A DNA stretch of 63,073 nt from a virus: positions 1 through 63,073 of the IMG/VR virus record IMGVR_UViG_3300043449_000393. One strand, 5' to 3'. Under the pieces are notes generated by a model. The model did no database searches. It was not told where the DNA came from and saw only the letters and a program-made list of their open reading frames with translations. Position 1 is the stretch's first letter. Each line of letters starts with the position of its first letter. Shown here piece by piece: positions 1 to 8,576 of the stretch. The translations under genes were made by a program, and so were the position numbers.

Positions 1-898
1 AGTATGTGTCAGCAACGCTGGCGATGTTGAGGTCGACGGCGCTCGTTACCAAGACTCGGTCCACGGTGTCCATGAACGAGACAATGTCGAACACCCGTTT
101 GTGCAGCGATACCGTGCTTGCGTCGGAGAATCCTTGCGTAGCGTCAAACTTGTTCAGGCTCGGTGTCAGTCGTGGACTATCCGTCTGGGAAAACTCGTCA
201 AAAATAGGAGCCTTGGTGAACTGCACGTACTTGCGTTCCAGCGCGTATGGCGTGTCCGCAAGCTGCTTGTCTACGTCGCGCCGCAGCGTGTCACTGGTGA
301 ACGCCATGTTCATGATGTTTTTCATGAACTGGTACAGCGATCCGTCGGTTGACTCGAACGAGTCGTTCATGGCAACGCCATCGCCGAACGTCTTTTTCAG
401 AACCCGCATGGGTTCGTCCGACAACTCTAAGGTGTCCACGAGCAGCCTAGCGAAATCGATCGCTCGCAGCTCCGAGAGCACAAGTGTCTCCTCGGCGTAC
501 TTTGCAACAGCGCGTGTAAGGGCATCCGTGACAGCTTGGGTGTCTGCCGCAGTTTTTGTCAGTGAAAGCGCTACATAGCTAAACGCAGTCGTTTCATCCG
601 CAAGAGCCTTGTCTACGACTAACGCCGTCGCGTCCACCATCGCCTGAATGTCTGCGATGTACCGGAAGCGCCCGGTCTCGTCTATAAAGGCGTCAAACGC
701 CAGTTCCTCGTAGATAGCCGAAGCAAGCGCGGTAGCCGATGTGGTCGACACCACCAGCGCAATGTGCGCAACGCTGGCGATCGGTACCTGAACGACTACA
801 CCAGCCGTGGGCTCAACTACAGATATGCTTGCGGAAATACGGGTCGTAGTTACGCTTGCCGACGGCGTCGGTTGAATCGGTTCAACCGTAAGGCGCAT
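1..898 (-). CDS. Repetitive tail-associated protein, partial (left edge, copy A)
   Basis: An open minus-strand frame runs from an ATG at 898 to the left edge without a stop; about 299 residues are visible. The product is Ala/Val/Thr/Ser-rich at the N-terminus. It then shows loosely repeated 30-45 residue units ending in patterns such as K-x-L-A-D and D-x-x-x-x-x-D, as expected of an elongated beta-rich or fibrous virion protein. The start overlaps the stop of the gene at 898-1230. It occupies the same place as 59258-60181 but is very divergent from it. I do not recognise a named family. Placement among tail genes supports a tail or fibre-base role, which is inference. Confidence 0.75.
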   Translation of the reverse strand, partial: MRLTVEPIQPTPSASVTTTRISASISVVEPTAGVVVQVPIASVAHIALVVSTTSATALASAIYEELAFDAFIDETGRFRYIADIQAMVDATALVVDKALADETTAFSYVALSLTKTAADTQAVTDALTRAVAKYAEETLVLSELRAIDFARLLVDTLELSDEPMRVLKKTFGDGVAMNDSFESTDGSLYQFMKNIMNMAFTSDTLRRDVDKQLADTPYALERKYVQFTKAPIFDEFSQTDSPRLTPSLNKFDATQGFSDASTVSLHKRVFDIVSFMDTVDRVLVTSAVDLNIASVADTY

Positions 899-1230
899 TA
901 GAAGTCCTCACGGACCTTGAACTTCAGCAGCTCGTAGACGGTCTGAACTTGCGAGTCCGGGAACGTGATCTCGATCTCACCCTCGTAATCGCCGGGCTCA
1001 CCCAACAACATTTCGGGGGACGAGGCTGGATAGAACGCGCATTGGCCCGCCAAACCGTCTGTGACAGAGCCGATAACCGTCGCGGTCAGATCGGTGCTTC
1101 CAGCCAGCCTAAACTTCAGTCGTGGCGTTGCGCCAGTGATGTTTACAGCCGAACCGTCTGTGCTATCTGTAATGGTGCAGCGGATCGCTGGGCGGGTATC
1201 GCCCTGAACCAGTTTAATCTTTTCGGCCAT
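898..1230 (-). CDS. BppU/DUF2479-like baseplate-type Ig domain protein (copy A)
   Basis: 110 residues. The opening LVQGDTRP followed by an ITGATPRLKFR-type segment matches my memory of the N-terminal domain of BppU-family (DUF2479-like) phage proteins, a small beta-sandwich that attaches receptor-binding parts to the tail. The protein ends with a Y-E-L-L-K-F-K strand. It lies between the repetitive tail protein and the adaptor gene, 8 bases from the latter. The second copy at 60181-60513 has the same length and is roughly three-quarters identical. The function is inferred from the fold signature and position. Confidence 0.75.
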   Translation of the reverse strand: MAEKIKLVQGDTRPAIRCTITDSTDGSAVNITGATPRLKFRLAGSTDLTATVIGSVTDGLAGQCAFYPASSPEMLLGEPGDYEGEIEITFPDSQVQTVYELLKFKVREDF

Positions 1231-1238
1231 GGTCTACC

Positions 1239-1898
1239 TCACGCTTTGGGGGTTACGCCAGCAGTGCCGCTGAGTTCAGCGTTCAGTGCGCCAGTGAACG
1301 CGCCGTAGTGCGCCTGCGCACGCTGGGCGTTGCCTGCGAACTCGGTGTCCTTGGTGTAGGCACGGTACAGGATGTAATCGGCCAGCGGGTTGGCATAGAT
1401 GTCAGGAAGGCTGATGTCGCCAGAGATGGCTGTGTACAACGCGCCGTCGGCTGGCTCCGTGATATTCGTTGGGTAAGCAGAGTACACGATCTCAACAGAC
1501 GCGTTTTCCGCCGCTGCAGGGGGATACACGTAGAACACCTTGGGGTCGCGAGGGTCATACATGTAGTGCAGAATCTCGGTCGCACCGGTTTGGTTTTGCC
1601 AGCTGGGTAGCTGCGAGTCCAAGATATTGCGTGTGGTCATACGCACAGCGCGTTGATTGCCGCCCGTGTTGCGTGTGATGTCCAACAGCTTCGATCCATT
1701 GGTGGGTAGCGCCTGCTTCGCACCGGGCACAAGTGCTTTGGTGGCGTTGGTCACCGTAGCGTCGGGGCGCAACATGGCAACTTCACGCTGACCATCGTTG
1801 AGGTAGCGCACCAGCTCGTTGGCAGGCCAACGGATGGAAGTTGTGTCCTGAAGCGTGGTGACAACACGCTGGATGATGGATTGAGCTGTGATTGCCAT
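1239..1898 (-). CDS. Phage adaptor / DUF6682-like tail connector (copy A)
   Basis: 219 residues. An N-terminal helix (QDTTSIRWPANELVRYLNDG) is followed by a beta-rich body and the strand KVFYVYPP. This pattern is typical of podovirus adaptor proteins placed between portal and tail tube (DUF6682-type, functionally like T7 gp11). It probably sits in the virion at the portal-tail junction. Copy B at 60523-61182 is the same length and about 80% identical. The gene is followed at close spacing by the BppU-like gene in the same direction. Confidence 0.75.
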   Translation of the reverse strand: MAITAQSIIQRVVTTLQDTTSIRWPANELVRYLNDGQREVAMLRPDATVTNATKALVPGAKQALPTNGSKLLDITRNTGGNQRAVRMTTRNILDSQLPSWQNQTGATEILHYMYDPRDPKVFYVYPPAAAENASVEIVYSAYPTNITEPADGALYTAISGDISLPDIYANPLADYILYRAYTKDTEFAGNAQRAQAHYGAFTGALNAELSGTAGVTPKA

Positions 1899-1906
1899 GG
1901 TCTACC

Positions 1907-2539
1907 TCAAGCGAAGGGGCGAGTGCGAACGCGCATGGAGCCACGGATCAAGCCGTAGTTGCCCTCGATGCGCGAGCTGATTGTCTGTTTCGCAGCAGAG
2001 TCCAGCAGATATTGCGCCTGTGCGAAGTTTGTGAAAGGCTGGTCTGGAATCTGCATGGCGCGTGCGATTGCGCCAGACACGATGGGGTCGATCCAGATGT
2101 TGTACAAGTCGTCATCCAACTGCGTAGCGTTGCGCGTCGGGCGCAGGTTCACTGCTACGACGACGGTGTATTTACCGTCTGGTGGCGGCGACAACATCAG
2201 AGTGAATGTGTTGTCCGTGCGATCCGAGTAGAAGCCGCGTGGCTGGGCTTGCCCTGTTGGCATGTCGTTGCGGATGGCCTCGAACATGCCGGGGTTGAGC
2301 TCTCTGCCATCAACCGTCACACCCATGATGCGGTTGATTTCGTGGTACTGCGTAGGCGGGTCTAGGTCGTACTGCACCTTGCCCGCTGTGGTCTTGAACG
2401 GGTCAAGGTTCTGACGCAGAGTCAGAGAGCTCTCGGCGAACTCAATCGCCGAGTTAAGCAGAACCTGATCCACCATGGGCTCTGAGCAGCCGGGCAAAAA
2501 CGGCAGGATTCTAGGGTAGAAAGCGCTCAGAGGTTTCAT
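1907..2539 (-). CDS. Tail tube/adaptor protein (copy A)
   Basis: 210 residues beginning MKPLSAFYPRILPFLPGCSE. This Pro/aromatic-rich start is shared by adaptor-type proteins that dock on the portal ring. The central beta-region contains TLMLSPPP and a conserved C-terminal RGSMRVRTRPFA. Copy B at 61191-61823 is the same length and about 92% identical. Likely part of the neck with the 219-residue neighbour. The exact role is inferred from position after the capsid gene. Confidence 0.72.
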   Translation of the reverse strand: MKPLSAFYPRILPFLPGCSEPMVDQVLLNSAIEFAESSLTLRQNLDPFKTTAGKVQYDLDPPTQYHEINRIMGVTVDGRELNPGMFEAIRNDMPTGQAQPRGFYSDRTDNTFTLMLSPPPDGKYTVVVAVNLRPTRNATQLDDDLYNIWIDPIVSGAIARAMQIPDQPFTNFAQAQYLLDSAAKQTISSRIEGNYGLIRGSMRVRTRPFA

Positions 2540-2550
2540 GGTGGGCTACC

Positions 2551-2826
2551 TTATTCAGCAGCAGGGGCTTGCTCTTCTGCGGGGACTTCCGCAGGTGTGT
2601 CGGCGGATTCTACCGCAGGTGCCGCCTTTTTGCGAGTTTTCGGTGCAGCTGCTTCTGCGGCTGCCATGTTGGAGTGCAGGTTGGCCAACTCTTGACCTTG
2701 CTCCGTCAGAGCCCAGTCAGTGCCTTCCATGCGGGCGATAACGGTGATCTCACCGTTTACCATTGCGCGGATTTTGTGGCCGAGGATTTCGCCGCCGAGG
2801 CGAGCCATGAGATCAAGTGCGTTCAT
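2551..2826 (-). CDS. Small conserved protein downstream of capsid (copy A)
   Basis: 91 residues: an N-terminal MNALDLMARLGGE helix, a beta-hairpin-like centre around ARMEG, and a disordered Lys/Ala/Pro/Glu-rich tail. It lies directly after the capsid gene and its terminator. Copy B (61835-62110) has the same length but only about 70% identity, with most changes in the tail. I do not recognise a named family. A head decoration or head-tail accessory role is possible. Confidence 0.65.
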   Translation of the reverse strand: MNALDLMARLGGEILGHKIRAMVNGEITVIARMEGTDWALTEQGQELANLHSNMAAAEAAAPKTRKKAAPAVESADTPAEVPAEEQAPAAE

Positions 2827-2839
2827 TTATGTGCTCCAG

Positions 2840-2870
2840 AAATAAAAAGGGGCCCCGGAGGGCCCCTTTA
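2840..2870 (-). terminator. Terminator after capsid gene (copy A)
   Basis: A perfect 10-base-pair stem (2846-2855 with 2860-2869) and a 4-base CGGA loop. On the minus strand it is followed by TTTTTATTT. It lies just beyond the capsid stop, so it can reduce read-through from the highly expressed capsid gene into the tail adaptor genes. An equivalent hairpin follows capsid copy B. Confidence 0.88.
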
Positions 2871-2882
2871 CTGTATCACCGA

Positions 2883-3890
2883 TCAGGAGGCAGAGCCAAC
2901 TTGAGCGACGACCAAGGCTTGAGGTTTCACAACCTTGCGGCCATACACAGCCAGACCACGGACGATGTCGCCGAAGTCAGTCTGGTTACGCAGAGGCTCA
3001 GTCTTGTTGATGGTCATGGCGAAAGACGTAGCAGCCTTTGTACCAGCGATCATCGTACGACGTGCCTTAGCACCAGACACAGCGCCGCCTGTGGAAGTAG
3101 CGGACAAGCCAGCCACCAGAGCCTTACCGGCTTCGCCTTTTGGCAGCAGGTTCGACACGTACACAGAGAAGCGATCCAACATACCGATCTTGCCGGTACG
3201 GATGGTGCTGGACTGGTCGCCAGTGAAGTACGCCTGAGCGATGCTAGATTGCATCAACAGGTGACGATCGTAGGGCGACAAGATCAAGAAGCGACCTTCT
3301 TCAGGCACGTTCTGCTCGTCCAGCACGGTGGACATGCGCAAGATGGCCTTGAGCACGTTCTCGGGAGTGGCTTGGTCGATAGGGGTGGTGTCTGTACCCA
3401 AGTTGTAGGCAGCAGAGATAGCACCGGCAGTAGCGCCTTCGTTGGCAGCGGCAGGGCCTTCGGTCACGAAGCTGTTGAAGAACACTTCGTTTTCGATGGC
3501 GATCTTCAGTTGCTTGGCAGCGTCTTCGGTGAACATGTTCATCAAAGCGATGTCAGACTGATAAGCCAGCACGTCGTTGACTTGCACGCCGAAATACTTG
3601 CCCTTGTTCACTTGCATATCTTGGAAGATAGGAGTGGGGACTTCGTAGGACAGGCTTTGGCCAACGGTGTAGTCGCTGATGCTGATCGAAGGAGCCAAGC
3701 GGATGCGAACGGTGTCGCCTTGGTTCTTCAACTCGCCTTCGTAGTCAGTGTTAGTGACTTCGGACAGCATGGTGTTCTGGTAGAACTTGGCCAGCAGCTT
3801 GCCAGACCACAGGGTCGGGATAAAAGCGCCAGAGTACGAAGGGTTGGTGTCAAATGCACCAGAGCCCGTGACAGGATAAACAGCAGCCAT
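2883..3890 (-). CDS. Major capsid protein, HK97-fold (copy A)
   Basis: 335 residues. The start is a clear ATG with a strong AGGAGG ribosome site 5-10 bases upstream. The protein has an N-terminal segment with GAFIPTLWSGKLLAKFYQ, a spine region, and a C-terminal region with NKTEPLRNQTDFGDIVRG, as in T7-like/P22-like podovirus coat proteins of this length. It forms the icosahedral shell. It lies downstream of scaffold and portal as expected, and its own terminator follows. Copy B at 62166-63073 is about 95% identical over the shared 295 residues. Confidence 0.92.
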   Translation of the reverse strand: MAAVYPVTGSGAFDTNPSYSGAFIPTLWSGKLLAKFYQNTMLSEVTNTDYEGELKNQGDTVRIRLAPSISISDYTVGQSLSYEVPTPIFQDMQVNKGKYFGVQVNDVLAYQSDIALMNMFTEDAAKQLKIAIENEVFFNSFVTEGPAAANEGATAGAISAAYNLGTDTTPIDQATPENVLKAILRMSTVLDEQNVPEEGRFLILSPYDRHLLMQSSIAQAYFTGDQSSTIRTGKIGMLDRFSVYVSNLLPKGEAGKALVAGLSATSTGGAVSGAKARRTMIAGTKAATSFAMTINKTEPLRNQTDFGDIVRGLAVYGRKVVKPQALVVAQVGSAS

Positions 3891-3941
3891 TTTGGCCTCC
3901 TAAATTAAAACAGGTTGGGTAGTAGACCTGCTTCCAGAGAA

Positions 3942-4886
3942 TTACGCGGTGACGCGTCCTTCCTTGTAAGCCAAGTCGATTTCAGCTTCAAGTTTACGTG
4001 CCTCGTCGTGTTGCTGTCTGGACCCCAACTCCACAGCCTTTTTGAACATGTTTTGGATGTCCCGGTCTGAGTAGATTTTGCCTTTTGGAGAGGCAACAGG
4101 GGCGCTAGAAGCGCTTCGACTTGGCTGGACTTGACGAGCGATCTCTTCGGCCTTGCTGTTCGTAGGCTCCACAGCGGGTGCAAGCGTCTGCTTGAACAAA
4201 CCGATGTAGTGTGCGATACCTTCAGCGTCGCCACGGTTGAACGCTTCCTGCGCAACAGCGATTCGTGGACCACGGAGCAGCGGATCAACTTCGTTCAGCC
4301 AAGCGATCCACTTGGGATCGACATTGACATCCTGAAAGTCGGGCACCAGACGGTGCAACCGCTGTTCAAACGAGGCTTCGGACACTTTGGAGCCGGTGGC
4401 GTTCAACTGCTCGCGCAGCTGTTCGTTCTCGGCTTTCATGGCGTCCAGTTCACCACGAAACTCTGCTGCCACTTCGCGGGCAACCTTGCGTTGGACTTCA
4501 ATCAAGTCCGAGCCGAATGCTTCAACGTCAGCATCCGTGACCAACTTCTCTGCCTTGACAGGCTTGGGCTCAGCCTTCGGTGCTTCAGCGGCCTTACGGA
4601 GAGACTCCATCTGGCTCTTGAGCTCACGAATGTCTGAGTGCAAGCGAGGCACTTCGGCGTCGTACATGCCCTTGAGGGTTTTGTACTTCTGCTGCCACGT
4701 CTCTTCTGCGACGACAGGTTCCGTCGGTTCTAGCTTTGGCTCAACAGGTGTAGGCTCAGCAGGTGCAGGAGCTGGTTCAGGGGTGGGCTCTGCTGGCTTT
4801 GGATCAGGGTTCTGGCCCGCTGCTAGCTGCTTCTCTAACGCTTCAACTGCGTCTATCTGGTCTTGAACTTGTTTTGGCAATGCCAT
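3942..4886 (-). CDS. Head scaffolding protein
   Basis: 314 residues. The N-terminus is strongly Pro/Glu/Ala-rich (repeats of PAEPTPEP type), followed by a long helical, highly charged coiled-coil region, and a C-terminal helix with basic residues (DLAYKEGRVTA). Such composition immediately upstream of the capsid gene is typical of the internal scaffold that shapes the procapsid and leaves before DNA packaging. Identification rests on position and composition, not on a sequence motif. Confidence 0.82.
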   Translation of the reverse strand: MALPKQVQDQIDAVEALEKQLAAGQNPDPKPAEPTPEPAPAPAEPTPVEPKLEPTEPVVAEETWQQKYKTLKGMYDAEVPRLHSDIRELKSQMESLRKAAEAPKAEPKPVKAEKLVTDADVEAFGSDLIEVQRKVAREVAAEFRGELDAMKAENEQLREQLNATGSKVSEASFEQRLHRLVPDFQDVNVDPKWIAWLNEVDPLLRGPRIAVAQEAFNRGDAEGIAHYIGLFKQTLAPAVEPTNSKAEEIARQVQPSRSASSAPVASPKGKIYSDRDIQNMFKKAVELGSRQQHDEARKLEAEIDLAYKEGRVTA

Positions 4887-4973
4887 TTGGTGTTTCCTTT
4901 TAGCTCCAACTCTGCTTCAGGCTCCTGCTGCGGTCTGCCCTGCACATAATGGTTTGCTTCGGATAAAAACCGG

Positions 4974-5219
4974 TCAGTTTCCCAACCGGGCGAGAATCTC
5001 GGGCGATTTTTCAACCGCTTCGAGAAAATCTGTTAAGACCTCGGCCCGACCTTGGAGACGATGGATGCGGGTCATGTCTTCGGCTTGCACCAGAGAAGTT
5101 TTCACTTCTTCCAGCTTGGCCCTGAACAAATCCAGCAGCGCTTCGTTTTCAGGATGCTTACAGCGATACAACGCTTGTATATGCTTCCGGTCAGGCTTTT
5201 GGCCTACAAAAATCTTCAT
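4974..5219 (-). CDS. Small helical virion-module protein
   Basis: 81 residues, almost wholly helical and charged, starting MKIFVGQKPDRKHIQALYRC. It lies between the DUF5856-like gene and the scaffold. A strong sigma70-type promoter (5228-5256) ends only about nine bases before the ATG, so transcripts from it would be leaderless or nearly so for this gene. I do not recognise the family. Confidence 0.68.
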   Translation of the reverse strand: MKIFVGQKPDRKHIQALYRCKHPENEALLDLFRAKLEEVKTSLVQAEDMTRIHRLQGRAEVLTDFLEAVEKSPEILARLGN

Positions 5220-5227
5220 GTGCGAAT

Positions 5228-5256
5228 TCTATACCCAGATACTAGGTACGTGTCAA
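5228..5256 (-). promoter_or_regulatory. Sigma70-type promoter upstream of scaffold/capsid genes
   Basis: On the minus strand a perfect -35 TTGACA (5251-5256) and a -10 TATAGA (5228-5233) are separated by exactly 17 bases. An alternative -10 TAGAAT overlaps it. It reads toward the small helical gene, scaffold and capsid, where extra late transcription would be useful. Confidence 0.65.
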
Positions 5257-5627
5257 GATAGGTTCTCTAATTTGTACAAAGTCGAATCCATTTGGGCCAC
5301 GATTTCGTCAATCAGGTTCTGCAACTCGCTGTGATCGCACATGCCATCACGGTTCTCGTCGATGTAGCGGCGCAGGCCGCGAATCATTTGAATCGGGTCG
5401 GACTCAGTTTTGTATGGCAACTCAGGGTAATCCAGAATGCCGTAGCGACCTTGCGTGGCCTCGGCCAGTGAGTCGGTCAGCTCGACAATGCTGTCATAGA
5501 ACTCGTTGAGCGCCACGTGCGCGGCGTAACTGCGCGTGCGCAGGTGCTGAACATGAGCGTTTGTACGAGCGTGGAAGAGCTGCATGATCAATGCAGCGAT
5601 GGTGGGGGTGGCTGAAATGCCCTTCAT
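5253..5627 (-). CDS. DUF5856-like protein
   Basis: 124 residues, mainly helical. The N-terminal half contains MQLFHARTNAHVQHLRTRSY and a later HVALNEFYDSIVEL segment. The spacing of His, Glu and Tyr recalls the DUF5856 family of phage proteins, whose fold is ferritin/Dps-like; that assignment is from memory and tentative. It lies directly downstream of the portal gene. A virion or head-maturation role is possible. Confidence 0.68.
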   Translation of the reverse strand: MKGISATPTIAALIMQLFHARTNAHVQHLRTRSYAAHVALNEFYDSIVELTDSLAEATQGRYGILDYPELPYKTESDPIQMIRGLRRYIDENRDGMCDHSELQNLIDEIVAQMDSTLYKLENLS

Positions 5628-5628
5628 A

Positions 5629-7716
5629 TTAAGCTCCGTTCGGACGTGATGACATCATGTTGCCTTCACGACCGCCGACTTGGCTGCCGTCAGGAAGCAT
5701 GTTTTTTGGTGCAGGGCCCTGCGTCATGCCGGGCATTGGTTTGCCGTCTGGGCCGATGCCGGTGATGGCCTGCAGTTGTTGTTGTAGCTGCGCAATCATC
5801 TGTTGCTGCTGCTCCATGGTGCTCATCTGCTTACGGTCGGGGACGATGCGGTCCACGTTGCCGCTCAGATGCTTGGCTTGGCCGCGCAGCAGTTCCGCTG
5901 CACCATCCATACCGACGATCTGCTGAGCCACTGGGCTATTGAGCACGACCTGCAGGAACTCGTTGCGGCGGACAGCTTCAGCTTCCTTCACAACCAGCGA
6001 GCTTGCGCCTTTGGCCACGATGCTCACGTCACCGACCAAGTCTGGATCGTCGCTGTAGCGCAAATTGTCTTGGTACAGGCGCTCGATGGCCGGTGTGATC
6101 ACATCGTGGTCGATGTTGCTGATCACCTGCTTGATGCCCTTGCCAGCGTTGCTGATCAGCATGGACAGGCCAGACGACGTACGGCCAGCGCCCGGGGTGT
6201 TCTCGCCAGTCATGTAGCGAGGGATCATGGTGTCTTCGTCAGCGCGAGCGCTGAACTTCTCGAACACGGTCAGGAGTTCCTGTGCGTTGCTGGTGGGCTG
6301 GAAGAAACTGAGCGGAGCGCTGTTGTCGCCCACGTCAGACGCAGTGAACTGCCAGATTTTCCATGGGTGCATGTCCGTGATGTCCTCGCCGGACGGCAAG
6401 CGGCTCACGTTCACACCGACCTGTGGGCCAGAGCTGATACCCATGTTGTTGGCCAGAGCACGGGCCGAGGCGTTCACCATCGACTGCGCGTCACGGCACA
6501 GGTCAGTCACGCCCTTGCCATCCACGGAGCCGGGCAGGTTCTCGTAGCTCGACAAGTAGTACGGCTTGCGGCCCAGCGGGTCGTAGTTGAGCACAGCGCG
6601 AATTACGGTCGATCCAATGAGCCACACCTCGCATGGGTAAGTCAGGTCTGGGTCAGGAATCTCTTTCTTCGTCAGGCCCCACTCGATGAGCAGACTGCCC
6701 TTGACCGAGTCCCACAGCTGGATGGCGTCTACCAGATCACCGGAGATGACCGCGTCGGTGGTGTACTTGCCCTCGGCCTGCGCCTTGGATGAGTCAGTCC
6801 ACAGCCACTGCTTCATACCCATTGTACCAAAGTCGTTGAGCACCGTGCGGATGGCGTCGTTGTTGTAGCCGGGCACGTCGATCAAGGCTTGCAGAGCTTC
6901 CGCAGTCATGCGGTGGCGCTCGATAACATAGCCGTCGCCGAGATTCCAAGACCAAGCGGCCCAGTAAAGCATGAACGGATCAACGCGCTCCCACTCGTTG
7001 CGCACGGTTTCAATCGGGACGAGCTTGCCGTTTTGCCACTGCAGCGTCTTTCGCTTGCGCTTGATGGGGCCCTTCATGACAGCAAAAGGGAAGGTGACGA
7101 TGTCGTCGAGGAACTCGTTGAACGCTTTGTACCAGCCGCCCTCGGCCAACTGGTCTTCCATCTTGCGTTCCATGCGCTCAACTCGCTCAGCGGACTCTTC
7201 CTTGAGCATGCGATCGGCTTCGTCTTTCATCTGCTGAGCGATGACTCGCAGCTGCTCCTGCGAGGGCGGAACACCCCCCATCTCAAGGTACTGCATCAGT
7301 TGCTGCATCAGGTCTTGCTGCAGACCCTGCAAAATCTCAGGCGGCATCTCCGGGTTGGGTGTGCCAGCGATGCTCCATGGCTTGTCAGCGCCTGAGCCCA
7401 GCAGTGTGTCGCGCAGCCAGCTGGTAGCGGCCCGGCACTTCACCGACGTCAGGTTCACAAAGATGTCGGAGCCACCTTGCTCGTTGATCTCGGCCAGCTT
7501 CTCGGGGTCGTACTCGCCATTGCGTTGGCGCAGACACTGCAGCATGCGTTCTTCCAGCTTGCGCTTGGCGATGCGGGCGCTGTCCCAGCGTTCGCGGACG
7601 TGCGCGGCCAGCCCTTGGATCACGGGCTGATTCTGCATTTCATCACTGCGACGTTTGGACTCAGCCTCCAGATCAGAAGCACGAGCGACGGGAATAAGGG
7701 CGATGCCTGTGGCCAT
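5629..7716 (-). CDS. Portal protein
   Basis: 695 residues, within the range of podovirus portals. The N-terminal helical region is followed by the clip/stem region. The sequence includes DIFVNLTSVKCRAATSWLRD and the later GRTSSGLSMLIS, a region conserved in T7-like/P22-like portals. The C-terminus is Gln/Met/Pro-rich. The portal forms the dodecameric ring at one capsid vertex through which DNA is pumped. It lies between the terminase group and the scaffold, the canonical order. Confidence 0.9.
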   Translation of the reverse strand: MATGIALIPVARASDLEAESKRRSDEMQNQPVIQGLAAHVRERWDSARIAKRKLEERMLQCLRQRNGEYDPEKLAEINEQGGSDIFVNLTSVKCRAATSWLRDTLLGSGADKPWSIAGTPNPEMPPEILQGLQQDLMQQLMQYLEMGGVPPSQEQLRVIAQQMKDEADRMLKEESAERVERMERKMEDQLAEGGWYKAFNEFLDDIVTFPFAVMKGPIKRKRKTLQWQNGKLVPIETVRNEWERVDPFMLYWAAWSWNLGDGYVIERHRMTAEALQALIDVPGYNNDAIRTVLNDFGTMGMKQWLWTDSSKAQAEGKYTTDAVISGDLVDAIQLWDSVKGSLLIEWGLTKKEIPDPDLTYPCEVWLIGSTVIRAVLNYDPLGRKPYYLSSYENLPGSVDGKGVTDLCRDAQSMVNASARALANNMGISSGPQVGVNVSRLPSGEDITDMHPWKIWQFTASDVGDNSAPLSFFQPTSNAQELLTVFEKFSARADEDTMIPRYMTGENTPGAGRTSSGLSMLISNAGKGIKQVISNIDHDVITPAIERLYQDNLRYSDDPDLVGDVSIVAKGASSLVVKEAEAVRRNEFLQVVLNSPVAQQIVGMDGAAELLRGQAKHLSGNVDRIVPDRKQMSTMEQQQQMIAQLQQQLQAITGIGPDGKPMPGMTQGPAPKNMLPDGSQVGGREGNMMSSRPNGA

Positions 7717-7719
7717 AAT

Positions 7720-8526
7720 TTAGTTCCAAGGTGTTCCGGGGGCGGATGAGTTTGGTCCAGCAATCAACAAGAGTACAAACATTGACGAACAACCGTTATT
7801 GTTCGCGCTTGCTACGGCAGTTGCCTCAACGTCAGTCTTCTCTGGTATTGCAGTTGGAAACTCAAACGCGTAATCAGCCACGCCGTTGTTCAGCGTAGTG
7901 ATCGCAGCAGTGCGGCGTATACCATCTGGTCCGGCTGTCAGCAAACGACCTTGAACTTGCGTAGTCCCGCTGGGCTGACCTGTAGAAAACAAACCCTGCA
8001 TCAAATACGCTGTGTGCCCTGCGGGGACTGTGTAGTGCCCGGTCACTGTGTCGTTGTAGTTGAACTTGATGAGGTCATACACCGTCGCTGGAACCCCAGC
8101 TGTGACGGTGCCAGTGCCGATGTATATGTCGCCTGCTGCACTCTGGCCTGAGCCTGCAGTCGCAACCGCAGCGTAGTTGATCCGCAGGTAGCTGTTAGCA
8201 GTCGTCACGGCTGTCTGGCCGTTCAGTGTTACCACCTCAGAAATCTCGTTATAGCTGGCGTCCAAGCCTTGGATCAAGACTGTGCAAGCCCCCGTGCCAG
8301 CGCTCGTATCGGCAGCGTTGGATGAGCTGACCTTCATCTGAAGTGCAGCCGCTGGGTGTGGGACAAGGCCAGTGTGCGGCCAAACTGTGACTTCAGTCTG
8401 GTCAACGTCAGGGTTAAAGCCGAAGACGGTTACGCTGCGGTGGCCGGGAATCTGTCCCCTAGCAACCTGCAGGGCAAAATCCTCATGGCGGCGTTCAGAG
8501 GTAATCGACGGGTAGAAAAAAGACAT
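7720..8526 (-). CDS. Virion structural protein between terminase and portal
   Basis: 268 residues from the ATG at 8526, which has a GGAG site upstream; the frame is open slightly further but lacks a better start. The protein is beta-rich, with many Thr/Val/Gly segments and a tight GHYTVPAGHTAYLMQG strand pair resembling phage decoration or head-fibre proteins. I do not recognise a named family. It lies 3 bases upstream of the portal start and directly downstream of a strong promoter. Confidence 0.75.
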   Translation of the reverse strand: MSFFYPSITSERRHEDFALQVARGQIPGHRSVTVFGFNPDVDQTEVTVWPHTGLVPHPAAALQMKVSSSNAADTSAGTGACTVLIQGLDASYNEISEVVTLNGQTAVTTANSYLRINYAAVATAGSGQSAAGDIYIGTGTVTAGVPATVYDLIKFNYNDTVTGHYTVPAGHTAYLMQGLFSTGQPSGTTQVQGRLLTAGPDGIRRTAAITTLNNGVADYAFEFPTAIPEKTDVEATAVASANNNGCSSMFVLLLIAGPNSSAPGTPWN

Positions 8527-8548
8527 GGCTGTCTCCAAGAGTTACCCG

Positions 8549-8576
8549 ATTGTACGCCGACATGTCAAGGGGTCAA
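8549..8576 (-). promoter_or_regulatory. Sigma70-type promoter downstream of terminase
   Basis: On the minus strand -35 TTGACC (8571-8576) and -10 TACAAT (8549-8554) are spaced by 16 bases. The -10 ends about 23 bases before the ATG at 8526, leaving a normal leader with a GGAG ribosome site. It would drive the virion protein and portal genes. Confidence 0.62.

Noticed and set aside
2817-3908. Plus-strand frame of 363 residues opposite the capsid gene
   Set aside because: A complete antisense shadow of a gene whose product is clearly the coat protein; no ribosome site and unlikely composition.
5803-6792. Plus-strand frame of 329 residues opposite the portal gene
   Set aside because: His/Val/Gln-rich antisense shadow of the portal; no supporting signals.
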